Shown here in pieces: positions 25,165 through 33,455 of a DNA stretch of 64,000 nucleotides. A model generated the notes under the pieces. That model ran no database searches, had not been told where the DNA came from, and was given only the letters and a program-made list of their open reading frames with translations. The stretch comes from Novosphingobium pentaromativorans US6-1 (GTDB taxonomy: Bacteria; Pseudomonadota; Alphaproteobacteria; Sphingomonadales; Sphingomonadaceae): NCBI RefSeq assembly GCF_000767465.1, contig NZ_CP009291.1, positions 1,319,501-1,383,500 on the forward strand, read 5' to 3'. Made by a program: the position numbers and the translations under genes. Positions within the stretch are counted from its first letter, which is position 1; each line of letters opens with the position of its first letter.

Positions 25165-26571
25165 TCAGAAAGGCGTATCGTTACCGTACACGCTGGATAT
25201 CCCGGCAATCTGTCCAGGCGTATCGCCACGGCCGCAAACCGCCAGCATCGTCAGCGCATAAACGAGCGCGCTGGAGGCCATGTCCTCGCGCGTCGGCCGC
25301 CAGCGCGGCATGCCGGTGGTGACTGCCGGAACGCGGTGCATGTTGAACACATTGTGATCGCGCCACATGCTCGAATAGACCGGATGTGCGGGCTTCAGCG
25401 GCGCTCCGCGGGCCAGCCTGGTGGCGGCATCGACCGCACCGACAAGCGGAGCGACTTCGTCCGGGCGGGCCTCGAAACCATGGCGCACGACAACCGGCTC
25501 GACATCGAAGTCCTGGACCGCGACCCCGCGCATGGCCTCGACGATGCCGTGATAGGCGTCCGCCGCCTTCTGCCTGGGGTTGAGCGAGACATCGATATAG
25601 AGCGCGCAGACTTCGGTGCCTGCCCCGAAGTCGATTGGCATTCCGCCGCGCACCGACGCGATCTGGACCTTGGGCGCGATGGCACCGCTTTCGGTCTCCA
25701 ACCGGCTGCTGCGTTCGAAGTCCAGCCCCCAAGCATGGAGCGCATCGATTACAGGGCCAAGGCGGTAGATCGGGTTGGGATGAGCCCGCGCATCCTCAGG
25801 CGCATCGAGAATCGGCGAAAACACACCCTGGCCGAATATGCGGACCCGGAACAGCGCATAGCCGCAGCCCTGCCAGGTCAGGCCGAAATCGGTGCCTTCA
25901 GCGGCAATCGCATAGTCGGGCGCTACGCCGCCATGATGGAACAGGTAATGCGCGCCGATGTCCTTGCCGTTCCAGTCGATGCCTGAGAATTCCTCGATCG
26001 GTTCAGGACCGATCTCACCCGGACAGGCCGTAAGCCAGGTCTTCCCGGCCAGCCCGATACCCGCCTTGCGCAGCGCCTTGGCGGCGATGAGGAAGCAGGA
26101 CATCGGCCCGCGATCGTTGGAGATCGGATATCCGCGCAGCCGCCCTTCCTCATCGACCCAGCACTTCGTCCATTCCGGATCGGCCAGCGTACTCTCGCGG
26201 TAGCGGAACTTGTCGTGTTCGCGCATTCCGCTGGGACTCTCGGTATCGAGATGCGCCGTGAACAGCAGGTTCGCCCCGCGCCCGTTGCCGCCGTATTCAC
26301 CGATGACGTTCGGCCGCTCAGGCGTTGCGCCGACCTTGCGCGGGCGAAAGCCCTCCTGCGCCATCCAGTCGTGCACGAATTCGGCTGCCGCCAGTTCCTC
26401 GCGCGAGCGACTGGGAATATTGCCGAGGGTCAGGGCTAGTTCGACGAGTTCGTCCGCATCGATGGCAGCGGCGACCGCGGCGCGCTCTTCTTCGCTCACC
26501 GCATAAGGCGCGCTGGCGGGATCGGCGAAGGCCCCTGCGGCAACCGGTTCGTTCTCGCAATAGTCAGCCAA
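25165..26571 (-). CDS. M20-family metallo-amidohydrolase (ArgE/DapE/carbamoylase-like)
   Basis: The 468-residue protein has the M20 layout: a catalytic domain with the first zinc-site motif HLD (LLFTAHLDTESPSG), a glutamate in CPGEIGPEP at the place of the catalytic base, and a central dimerisation domain (about 220-370) before the closing catalytic part. Relatives hydrolyse N-acyl or N-carbamoyl amino acids, or ureido compounds. The start is a TTG at 26571 with an excellent GGGGAGG five bases before it. It lies 33 bases after the MFS gene in the operon. An N-carbamoyl or N-oxalyl amide from heterocycle breakdown is a plausible substrate, but nothing in the sequence fixes this. Confidence 0.85.
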   Translation of the reverse strand: MADYCENEPVAAGAFADPASAPYAVSEEERAAVAAAIDADELVELALTLGNIPSRSREELAAAEFVHDWMAQEGFRPRKVGATPERPNVIGEYGGNGRGANLLFTAHLDTESPSGMREHDKFRYRESTLADPEWTKCWVDEEGRLRGYPISNDRGPMSCFLIAAKALRKAGIGLAGKTWLTACPGEIGPEPIEEFSGIDWNGKDIGAHYLFHHGGVAPDYAIAAEGTDFGLTWQGCGYALFRVRIFGQGVFSPILDAPEDARAHPNPIYRLGPVIDALHAWGLDFERSSRLETESGAIAPKVQIASVRGGMPIDFGAGTEVCALYIDVSLNPRQKAADAYHGIVEAMRGVAVQDFDVEPVVVRHGFEARPDEVAPLVGAVDAATRLARGAPLKPAHPVYSSMWRDHNVFNMHRVPAVTTGMPRWRPTREDMASSALVYALTMLAVCGRGDTPGQIAGISSVYGNDTPF

Positions 26572-26604
26572 ACTGGCCTCCCCAGATCCATGTTTCGTGC
26601 AAGA

Positions 26605-27861
26605 TCAATGCCCCGCGACCATCAGGCCCTCTGCCGTCTGCGCCGAGCGGCTGTAGCGCGGCAGCAAGGTGAGCAACAGCGCGCCAGCGACGAGCGCGCC
26701 GCCGACCCCGATAAGCGCGATGCGATAGGAATGCTGTGCATCGTAAACGGCATCGAGCAGGATCGGCGTCGTACCCTGCGCCGCGATTACCGCCGAGTAC
26801 ATAGCCCCGATGATCGAGCCGAAATGGCGCACGCCGAAATAGCGGGCGATGAAGTAGGGCAAGGCGCCAAACTGTCCGCCTAGCCCGACCCCCAGCAGCG
26901 CCCCGCCCAGGATCAGCTGCGGCATCCCCTGCCCGGTCTCGAGCAGGACGAGACCGACTACCGCCATCAGGTACATCGGCACGGCCACACGCGGCGTCTG
27001 GATCATGTCCATGATCCGCCCGGTCGCAATCTGCCAGCCCGAGGTTACGAGAGCGAAGACGCTGACGACCGCCGTTCCTGTGCCTATCGAAAAGCCGCGA
27101 TCGCTCAGAATCGGCACGACGTGGCTGAATACCGCCGTCGTGCCCCCTGCTCCGGCCGCCAGCGCGATCAGGACAAGCCAGAAAGCCGGGGTATGCGTCG
27201 CCTCAGCCAGAGTCAGGCCCTCGCGCTCTGGCATCTGCTCGGTATCGTCGCTGACGCTGCGGTCGCGCAGCAGCAGCCAAAGCAGCGGAAAGGCGATGAC
27301 AAGCATGAAGCCGCTGATGCCCATGTAACCGGCACGCCAGCCCCAAGCCTGCACGAGCACGGCGCCCAGCACCGGCAGGACCACCGAACCGAGCCCGCAG
27401 CCCCCTCCCGCGCTTACGCCCAACGCCGTGCCGCGGTTCTGTTCGAACCAGTCGGCGATCACTTTCTGGAAGATCGGCGTTCCTGCCATGGCGCCGAATA
27501 CAGCGAGGACCGCGAATGTCGCGTAAAACTGGATGAGGCTACCACCGGTAAGGGAAAGCGCAGCGATGGAAAGCGCCAGGCCGAAGATCCCGATCAACAA
27601 TGTCCGCCGTGCGCCGTGCTGATCGACGTAGCGACCGATCATCGGATAGCTCACCGCGCCGACCAGGGCGAGAACTCCAAGGACACCGGAAATACTGGCG
27701 CGCGCCCAGCCAAATTCCGCGGCGAGCGGCATCAGGAAGAGCCCGAAGACCGCGTGAACGGCGGGAGTCACGCTAACGGCATTGCCAAGGGTACAGGCAG
27801 CCAGAACACCGGCCGGCGAGCCTTTACCGAAGGCCCGCCCACGATGGCCGGGGCGGTTCAA
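26605..27861 (-). CDS. MFS transporter
   Basis: This 418-residue carrier has about twelve membrane helices and the motif GRYVDQHGARRTLL (loop 2-3, MFS signature). It resembles the oxalate/formate or monocarboxylate antiporter-like group (FGWARASISGVLGVLALVG, NRGTALGVSAGGGCGLGS). The start is most likely the TTG at 27861, because GGAGG lies seven bases before it and the codon overlaps the upstream gene's TGA. An open frame reaching to 28032 overlaps the hydrolase and is not credible as coding. It shares an operon with the RutA/RutB-like enzymes. It probably imports the substrate or exports an intermediate. Confidence 0.88.
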   Translation of the reverse strand: MNRPGHRGRAFGKGSPAGVLAACTLGNAVSVTPAVHAVFGLFLMPLAAEFGWARASISGVLGVLALVGAVSYPMIGRYVDQHGARRTLLIGIFGLALSIAALSLTGGSLIQFYATFAVLAVFGAMAGTPIFQKVIADWFEQNRGTALGVSAGGGCGLGSVVLPVLGAVLVQAWGWRAGYMGISGFMLVIAFPLLWLLLRDRSVSDDTEQMPEREGLTLAEATHTPAFWLVLIALAAGAGGTTAVFSHVVPILSDRGFSIGTGTAVVSVFALVTSGWQIATGRIMDMIQTPRVAVPMYLMAVVGLVLLETGQGMPQLILGGALLGVGLGGQFGALPYFIARYFGVRHFGSIIGAMYSAVIAAQGTTPILLDAVYDAQHSYRIALIGVGGALVAGALLLTLLPRYSRSAQTAEGLMVAGH

Positions 27862-28508
27862 GACCACGCCTCCATTACGTCCTGAGCAGTAGTCAGCAGC
27901 GCCAGGTTCTTCTGTAGCGCAAGGAGCGAGCCTGTGTGCAGACCCGGTTCGTAGGCGGCGCAGGCGTCGGATACGACGAAGACATTGTAGCCGCGATGGA
28001 ATGCACCGCGGGCCGTGGAATCGACGCAACACTCCGTGGTGATTCCCGTCATCACCACTGTATCGATCTTTCGCGCCTTGAGCTGGTCGTCAAGGTCGGT
28101 TCCATGGAAACTATCGAACAGCAGTTTCTCGATCTCGATATCGCCGGATTCCGGAAAGAGCCGGTAATAATCGGCGCCCGGCTGACCCGCGCGGCAGATC
28201 GCCTCGCCTCCGCCACTGCCCCGGCGGGCCATCAAGGTCTTCAAAGCGGTTGAATCGGTCTCGGGCCGGGTCACCACGCGCATGAACGCAATCGTCACTC
28301 CCACCTTGCGCGCAGCAGCGATCATGGCCTCGATCCGGTCGATGACTGCCTCGATGGGATCGAGATCGACCCCGAATCTGCCAACCAGCCCTTCAGCTGC
28401 GGCAAAGTCGTTCTGAATGTCCACCACGACGAGCGCCGTGCTTGCGGGAGGCAGCATCTCCTCGAGATCCCGCGCAGCGACATGCGGCAGGTCGAGCACT
28501 TCAGCCAT
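27858..28508 (-). CDS. Isochorismatase-like cysteine hydrolase (RutB-like), copy 1
   Basis: The 216-residue enzyme has the catalytic triad of the family: Asp in ALVVVDIQNDFA, Lys in IEIEKLLFDSFHG and Cys in GITTECCVDSTARGAFHRGY. The motif around the cysteine and the FVVSDACAAYE segment are close to RutB, which hydrolyses (peroxy)ureidoacrylate after RutA opens uracil. It overlaps the RutA-like gene upstream by 8 bases and the MFS gene downstream by 4, so the three are translationally coupled. Hydrolysis of a ureido or amide product of the flavin monooxygenase is the expected role. It is distinct in sequence from copy 2 at 31608. Confidence 0.9.
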   Translation of the reverse strand: MAEVLDLPHVAARDLEEMLPPASTALVVVDIQNDFAAAEGLVGRFGVDLDPIEAVIDRIEAMIAAARKVGVTIAFMRVVTRPETDSTALKTLMARRGSGGGEAICRAGQPGADYYRLFPESGDIEIEKLLFDSFHGTDLDDQLKARKIDTVVMTGITTECCVDSTARGAFHRGYNVFVVSDACAAYEPGLHTGSLLALQKNLALLTTAQDVMEAWS

Positions 28509-29625
28509 GACTCCCGACCTTCACCTTGCCGGGAAATCGCTCACGCAGGACGGGCAGCACCTCCTGGCCGAATTTGGGAATGCCGGTCATGTAATCGGGG
28601 AAGATCAGCATCAGGCCATCGGTCTGCGACACTTCGAAAAGCTCGGTAAGCCGTTCGATCACGGTCTGCGACGAACCCGCGACATGCGCGGACATGAAGC
28701 TGGAGCGGGCCTTTTTGGTAAAGGCGTTTTCCTTGCCGATCTCCGCATCGAGGAAGCCGTAGGCGCGCATCATGCCGTGCAGTGCCCCTTCATCCAGGCC
28801 GGCGGCATAATGCCTTGCGGTCGCTTCGGCCTGCGCGTCGGTATCGGCGAGCAGGACCGTCATCATCGAATAGGTGCGCACATAACGTCCCATGGCCGCC
28901 GCGTCCGCCTTGGCCGCGTGGCTCGCTTCGGCGAGTTCCACAGGATCGCCACCGCTGAGAAAGATCGCGTCCATCTCCTCGGACGTGAAATGCATGCCCT
29001 TCTTCGAAGAGCCCGCACAGACCAGAAAAGGCCGCTTTTCCGGCTTGGGCCAGGACTCGCAATCCTCGAGCTGGAAATACTTGCCGTCCATCGTCACCGA
29101 GTCCTCGCGCCAGAGGCGCTTGATCGCAGTGACCCATTCCTTGGCGAGATCGTAGCGCCCGTCATGGTCGACGCCTTCGGGCCATGCCCCCATCTGCGCA
29201 AACTCGTCCTTGTAGGAGCCGGTGACGACGTTAAGGCCGCCGCGCCCCCTGGACACCTGGTCGAGCGTCGCCATCATCTTGGCAACGACCGCAGGGTTCT
29301 GCAGGATCGTGTGAACCGTCGTCCAGACCTTCACCTTGCTGGTCACTTCCGCCAGCGCTGCCATCAGCACCACCGGATCGAGCGAGCTGTTCCAGTGGCT
29401 GGTCTCACCGCCGTAACCGCGGAACTTCGACATCGACATGACGAAGTCCAACCCCGCTTCCTCGGCCAGGATCGCACACTTGCGGTTGTAGGCGTAAGAG
29501 CCGTCGAGTTCGGGCTTGTTCTTAGAGAGGATCCACCCGCCATTCGCGATCGGCAGGAAAATGCCGAGGTCCTTGCCGCCGCTGTCGGACGGAATATCGA
29601 AGGGCGTGGGCTCGAACTGTGTCAT
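28501..29625 (-). CDS. RutA-like flavin-dependent monooxygenase (bacterial luciferase family)
   Basis: This 374-residue protein aligns by eye along its length with pyrimidine monooxygenase RutA: GIFLPIANGGWILS, LDFVMSMSKFRGYGGETSHW, LMAALAEVTSKVKVW, RGGLNVVTGSYKDEFAQMGAWP, and a late LMLIFPDYMTGIPKFGQEVLPVL. RutA and its relatives (DszA, HcbA1, and as I recall riboflavin lyase RcaE) use reduced FMN and O2, in several cases through a flavin-N5-peroxide, to break C-N, C-S or C-Cl bonds. It needs a separate FMN reductase; none is in this window. The ATG at 29625 follows GGGAG. It lies 38 bases after ribokinase and overlaps a RutB-like gene, without rutC, rutD or rutF, so a uracil pathway is not a complete explanation. 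Confidence 0.88.
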   Translation of the reverse strand: MTQFEPTPFDIPSDSGGKDLGIFLPIANGGWILSKNKPELDGSYAYNRKCAILAEEAGLDFVMSMSKFRGYGGETSHWNSSLDPVVLMAALAEVTSKVKVWTTVHTILQNPAVVAKMMATLDQVSRGRGGLNVVTGSYKDEFAQMGAWPEGVDHDGRYDLAKEWVTAIKRLWREDSVTMDGKYFQLEDCESWPKPEKRPFLVCAGSSKKGMHFTSEEMDAIFLSGGDPVELAEASHAAKADAAAMGRYVRTYSMMTVLLADTDAQAEATARHYAAGLDEGALHGMMRAYGFLDAEIGKENAFTKKARSSFMSAHVAGSSQTVIERLTELFEVSQTDGLMLIFPDYMTGIPKFGQEVLPVLRERFPGKVKVGSHG

Positions 29626-29663
29626 ACTCAAGGACTCCCGATCCGCGTCTGGTCGATGTTGGA

Positions 29664-30629
29664 TCAGCTTAGGGAAGCGGCCGCCGGGTTCTTGATTGGC
29701 AGCGCATGTTCTGTTGCCGAACCGGAAAGCAGGTCGAACACCGCCCCGCGCGCAGGCATCGAAGGGACCGCGCCGCGGCCGAGAGTGCACAGGGCCGCCG
29801 CCGCGCTGGCGATGGGCAAGGCTTCTTCGAGGCGCCGGCCTTCATCGAGCAGCGCCGCCAGTGCGCCGCAGAAGCAGTCGCCCGCGCCGATGGTGTCGAC
29901 GGAAATGACCGGCACGGCCGGAATGTGGCGATACGAATCCCGCCGTATCGCAAGCGCGCCGTTGGCCCCCAGCGTAACGACGATCGCCTGATCTGCCCGC
30001 GCCAGCAAATCCCGGGCCCGCGCGGCGAGGTCCTCGTGTGAAAACGGCGCTTCCCAGGGCGGGACATAGACGCCCAGCTCATGTTCGTTGAGGACAATGA
30101 TATCGACGAAGTCGAACAGGCATCGCGCTTCGAGCAGGGCTGGTGCCGTGTTGAGAATGCGAATCGCCCGAGACTGCGCGAAGACCGGCGCCAGGGCGGC
30201 AACCGGCACTTCCAGCTGCGAAAGCAGGACACCTTCTTCCACCGGCGCAGGTGCCTTGAGCCTCGCATTGGCGCCGGAGACGACGATGATCTGGTTTTCA
30301 CCTTCACCATCCACCGCAATATAGGCGGTTCCGGTCTCCTCACCCGCTATGACTTCGACATCGGAAATATCGATGCCTTCCGCCGCGAGCCGGTCCTTCA
30401 TCCAGCGCCCGGCATCGCCTTCACCCACGGCCCCGATCATGCGCGTGACCGCACCCATCCGGGCGGCCGCCACGGCCTGGTTCGCGCCCTTTCCCCCGGG
30501 CAGGCGTGCGGTCGCCCCGGCCAGGACCGTCTCGCCTGGCATGGGCAGGCGTTCGAGCGATGTAATGATGTCGATGTTGATCGAACCGACGATGTGAACA
30601 GCCAAGTCTGCGCCCCGTCTTCTTTGCAT
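29664..30629 (-). CDS. rbsK: Ribokinase (PfkB family)
   Basis: The protein (321 residues from the ATG at 30629, or 313 from a TTG at 30605) has both PfkB signatures: GGKGANQAVAAARMG near residue 50 and the catalytic DTIGAGDCFCGAL near the C-terminus. The start resembles E. coli ribokinase (VGSINIDIITSLERLPMPGETV). Ribokinase makes D-ribose 5-phosphate from ribose and ATP. No ribose ABC transporter, RbsD or RbsR is nearby. It is the first gene of the operon that continues with the RutA-like monooxygenase, so ribose may be released inside the cell by that enzyme. Neither start has a good ribosome site. Another sugar or nucleoside substrate is possible. Confidence 0.88.
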   Translation of the reverse strand: MQRRRGADLAVHIVGSINIDIITSLERLPMPGETVLAGATARLPGGKGANQAVAAARMGAVTRMIGAVGEGDAGRWMKDRLAAEGIDISDVEVIAGEETGTAYIAVDGEGENQIIVVSGANARLKAPAPVEEGVLLSQLEVPVAALAPVFAQSRAIRILNTAPALLEARCLFDFVDIIVLNEHELGVYVPPWEAPFSHEDLAARARDLLARADQAIVVTLGANGALAIRRDSYRHIPAVPVISVDTIGAGDCFCGALAALLDEGRRLEEALPIASAAAALCTLGRGAVPSMPARGAVFDLLSGSATEHALPIKNPAAASLS

Positions 30630-30701
30630 GTGCAGCGAAGGTGCAGCATGGGACCTGCCCCCGGTCAAGCGCGAGGAGCCCGCGTGCGCCCAGGCACAAG
30701 A

Positions 30702-30721
30702 TTTGCGGTCGCCAGCGCAAA
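30702..30721. promoter_or_regulatory. Inverted repeat in the divergent ribokinase/SDR promoter region
   Basis: TTTGCG (30702-30707) and CGCAAA (30716-30721) are exact inverted arms around 8 bases. The site lies in the 148-base gap between divergent ribokinase and SDR genes, 73 and 57 bases from their starts. This is a sensible place for an operator of the cluster's AraC-type regulator or another factor. Function is inferred only from position. Confidence 0.4.
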
Positions 30722-30777
30722 GAGCGCGACTCCTGCGGGCCATTAGGTTCCTCGTCTGCAACAGGAAGGTGACGAAG

Positions 30778-31620
30778 ATGACGAATTGGCTGATCACGGG
30801 AATCGGTGGCGGTCTGGGCCGGGAACTCGCCAGGGCAGCGCTTGCCCGCGGAGACACTGTAGTGGGCACCAGCCGCAGGGCCGAGGACGCTGAATTCACC
30901 AGCTTCGCTCCGGACCGCGCCCACCTGCTGTGCGTCGACCTGCGCGACGAGGCTTCGGTGCATGAAGCCGTGGCCCGCGCCGAGGCGCTGACTGGCGGGA
31001 TCGACCGTCTCGTGAACAACGCCGGCTATGGATTGATCGGCGCCATCGAGGAAGTGTCCATCGATGAAGCCCGCGACCTGTTCGAGATCAATGTCTTCGG
31101 CGCCATGCGCATGATCCAGGCCATGCTGCCGCACATGCGCGGCCGGCGCGCAGGGCATGTGGTCAACATCACATCGGTCAGCGGCCATGCGCCCTGGGCA
31201 GGCACGGCCATCTACGGCGCGAGCAAGTATGCGCTCGAATGCCTGGGCCAGACGCTGGCGCAGGAAGTCGCCCCGATGAACATTCGCGTCACCAATGTCG
31301 CCCCGGGCGGGATGCGCACCGAATTTGCCGCATCGGGCCTGCGCATCGCCGGCGCGGACATTGCCGACTACGACGAGGTTGCCCACTTCGCGCGGCGCAG
31401 CCTTACCGAGAATGCCGGCAAGGAAAAAGGCGATCCCCGGCGCGCGGCGGCGGCGATCCTCGAAGCGCTGGATGCGCCCGAACCGCCGCTGCACCTGTTC
31501 CTGGGCGAAGACGCCTTGCACTATGCGACCGATCAGCACGCCTTCGTCGCCGCGCAGATCAGGGACTGGGAAAGGCTTTCGCTTTCGATCGCCTTCGAGG
31601 AAGCCTGGTGCACAGGATAG
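30778..31620 (+). CDS. Short-chain dehydrogenase/reductase (SDR)
   Basis: This 280-residue classical SDR has the cofactor motif TGIGGGLG at the N-terminus, NNAG in VNNAGYGLIG, and the catalytic Ser and YxxxK in NITSVSGHAPWAGTAIYGASKYAL. TSRR after the second strand favours NADP(H). It oxidises or reduces an alcohol/ketone in the cytoplasm. GGAAGG precedes the ATG. It overlaps the following cysteine hydrolase by 13 bases, so the two are coupled and likely act on the same route. Substrate unknown. Confidence 0.92.
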   Translation: MTNWLITGIGGGLGRELARAALARGDTVVGTSRRAEDAEFTSFAPDRAHLLCVDLRDEASVHEAVARAEALTGGIDRLVNNAGYGLIGAIEEVSIDEARDLFEINVFGAMRMIQAMLPHMRGRRAGHVVNITSVSGHAPWAGTAIYGASKYALECLGQTLAQEVAPMNIRVTNVAPGGMRTEFAASGLRIAGADIADYDEVAHFARRSLTENAGKEKGDPRRAAAAILEALDAPEPPLHLFLGEDALHYATDQHAFVAAQIRDWERLSLSIAFEEAWCTG

Positions 31621-32300
31621 AACTGCCCGACTGGGCAGTCGAGCGTGGGCGCGGGTACAATAGTTTCGACGCGATCGACCCGGAGCGCACGGCGCTTGTG
31701 GTAATCGACATGCAAACAGCTTTCGTTGCCGAGGAAGGTGTGTTCGGCAAGGAAAGCGCCCGCGCCATCGTCGAGCCGATCAATACCCTGGTGCGCGCCA
31801 TGCGCGACGCCGGAGCCTGCGTAATCTGGACGCGCCAGACAGTGAGCGATGCACCGCACCTGGCCGTGCCCGCCTGGCAGTACGACCTCGCCGACCCGTT
31901 CGTCGCCCGGGCAGTGGCGTCGCTGCGCAGCGGTACCGCTGCTCATGAAATATATCCACCGATGGCCTGCGGACGCGACGACCTGGTCCTGGACAAGTTT
32001 CGTTACGGTGCCTTCTCATGCCCTGCCGGCGCCCTTGCCCGGGTTCTGCACATGCGCGGGATCGAACTCATCGTCCTTGTCGGCACGCTTACCAATGTCT
32101 GCGTCGAATCCACCGCCCGAGAGGCCAACATGCGCGGGCACAAGGTGATCGTGGTCGCGGATGCCTGCGCTGCCGCCACCGACGCCGAGCACAACGCCGC
32201 ACTGCTCAACCTGCGTCTGAACTTCGCCGACGTGCAATGGACACGGGACATCCTGGCCTTGTTGCAGGAGCCCGATCGGCATCTCCCGCTCCTTGGGTAG
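31608..32300 (+). CDS. Isochorismatase-like cysteine hydrolase, copy 2
   Basis: The 230-residue enzyme has the triad Asp (ALVVIDMQTAFV), Lys (LVLDKFRYGAFSC) and Cys (GTLTNVCVESTAREANMRGH). This pattern is typical of ureidoacrylate/N-carbamoyl or nicotinamide-type amidohydrolases. The GTG at 31608 has GAGGAAG just upstream and lies inside the end of the SDR gene; longer open frames reaching back into the SDR are not credible. It is related to copy 1 at 27858 but not a recent duplicate, judging by the different sequence between motifs. A second, different amide bond in the pathway is the simplest explanation. Confidence 0.9.
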   Translation: MHRIELPDWAVERGRGYNSFDAIDPERTALVVIDMQTAFVAEEGVFGKESARAIVEPINTLVRAMRDAGACVIWTRQTVSDAPHLAVPAWQYDLADPFVARAVASLRSGTAAHEIYPPMACGRDDLVLDKFRYGAFSCPAGALARVLHMRGIELIVLVGTLTNVCVESTAREANMRGHKVIVVADACAAATDAEHNAALLNLRLNFADVQWTRDILALLQEPDRHLPLLG

Positions 32301-32333
32301 GCGGCGCCGGTTCCGTGCCGAACCGACGCCGCC
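32300..32333. terminator. Bidirectional terminator between convergent genes
   Basis: A 13-base stem, GGCGGCGCCGGTT (32300-32312) with AACCGACGCCGCC (32321-32333), has one mismatch and an 8-base loop. It starts at the last base of the hydrolase stop codon and lies before the convergent TauD-type stop at 32361. Confidence 0.7.
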
Positions 32334-32360
32334 ATCTCCCAATCCACAGGTGCCGTACGC

Positions 32361-33455
32361 TCAGGAAAGCAGGCGCGGCACCGCCACGGAAAATATGTCG
32401 AAATGCCCGTCCGGGTGCTCCTCGGCTCCACCGCGAGGGGCTGCTCGGTGTTGGACGACGCCATTCTTGCCGAACCCTGGAACCACTGGCCGCCCGGCGT
32501 CGCGGCTCAGCCAGAGGCGCAGGAGGTGGCGCTTGCGCTGCGGCTCGGGCCAATCCCGGAAGGTCGTCCGGGCGTGAAGCGCTGCATAGTTCGACAGCCA
32601 CTGAATATCGCCTGGCCGGAAGTCCATCGCGATCGCCATGCCTTCCTCGTAAGTGATCTTGTCGAAGAGCTCGAGTACCTCGATCTGTTCGGGCGTCAGC
32701 TTGGGCACGCCATCGTATTCCTGCGCAGTGAGGATGTAGAGCGAGCCTGCGTACATGGAGAACACGCCATCGACGAGACTGACGATGGGCGAGGTATAGG
32801 TGTCCGCCGGCGCATTGTGGTCCTGGCGCCGCCAGTCCCAATGGAACGGCTCGAGCAGCAGAGGCGCAAGATCGGGTCGGCGCTCGAGAATCTCGTTGTA
32901 GATCTGCGCGCCCGAGACCAGACAGGACAGCCCGCCCTCCTTGGCCGGGCGCAGGCACATCAGCGCCACGATGTCCGAACTGTCGGAGTGATAGACGAGC
33001 TTGTCGCGCACCTTCGATGACAGCGCGGTCGGATCGTCCATGGTCTTGTCCGAAGTCGCATAGACATGGTCGATCAGGTCGCCCATCTCGTTCTGGCGTA
33101 TCGGATCGCCCATGTGCAGGCCGAGGATGTAGTAAATCGCGCTCGAAAGCGCGTCGGAATAGAGCTGGGTTCGCAGGCCCCGCACCAGGACGAAGCCGCG
33201 GCCGTAATCGACATCGCCACCCCATTCCTTCACCGCGTCGGCGCAGGCTACAAGCGGGTAGTCCTGGGCCCTGACCGTGCGCAGGTCCGGATTTTCAGCC
33301 AGGAAGCGCGCACCGAGAATTTCCAGCTCGTCCACCTGCGCATCCGACAGCATGTAGATCCACTCGCCGCTCTGCTCCAGCGCATCGCCGCGCCAGGCGG
33401 CGGCGGTCGTCACCGGGGGGACCGTTTCCAGCGATATGTTCGGATTGCTGGCCAT
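32361..33455 (-). CDS. TauD/TfdA-like Fe(II)/2-oxoglutarate oxygenase, second copy
   Basis: This 364-residue protein is more distant from TauD than the one at 21790, and longer. The iron-binding HxD is in KLVYHSDSSDIVALM, the distal His in SNYAALHARTTF and a 2-oxoglutarate-binding arginine in KRHLLRLWLS. DYGRGFVLVRGL and LHMGDPIRQNEMG also fit the clavaminate synthase-like fold. The family hydroxylates small molecules with O2 and 2-oxoglutarate. It stands alone on the - strand at the edge of the catabolic cluster, facing the second cysteine hydrolase, so membership of the cluster is likely but not certain. Confidence 0.85.
   Translation of the reverse strand: MASNPNISLETVPPVTTAAAWRGDALEQSGEWIYMLSDAQVDELEILGARFLAENPDLRTVRAQDYPLVACADAVKEWGGDVDYGRGFVLVRGLRTQLYSDALSSAIYYILGLHMGDPIRQNEMGDLIDHVYATSDKTMDDPTALSSKVRDKLVYHSDSSDIVALMCLRPAKEGGLSCLVSGAQIYNEILERRPDLAPLLLEPFHWDWRRQDHNAPADTYTSPIVSLVDGVFSMYAGSLYILTAQEYDGVPKLTPEQIEVLELFDKITYEEGMAIAMDFRPGDIQWLSNYAALHARTTFRDWPEPQRKRHLLRLWLSRDAGRPVVPGFGKNGVVQHRAAPRGGAEEHPDGHFDIFSVAVPRLLS

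Noticed and set aside
26605..28032. A longer MFS protein of 475 residues starting at 28032.
   Set aside because: The extra N-terminal residues are arginine-rich, overlap the hydrolase gene and lack family features. A TTG at 27861 with a good ribosome site is the better start.
28501..29625. Simple assignment of the RutA-like gene as a uracil degradation (rut) operon.
   Set aside because: rutC, rutD, rutE, rutF and a uracil permease are missing, and ribokinase, Rieske and extradiol genes are unexpected in such an operon. The family match is real, the pathway match is not.
17644..30722. The 11-mer CCAGCGCAAAG occurs before the Rieske gene (17644-17654) and before the SDR gene (30712-30722), suggesting a shared regulator site.
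   Set aside because: The same word also occurs inside the GT8 coding sequence near 55203, so in this GC-rich sequence it can arise by chance. The spacing to the start codons also differs (93 and 56 bases).
29664..31019. A 451-residue protein ending in ribokinase.
   Set aside because: The first ~130 residues are the antisense of the SDR gene and its leader, with no domain. Ribokinase similarity begins at about 30600.
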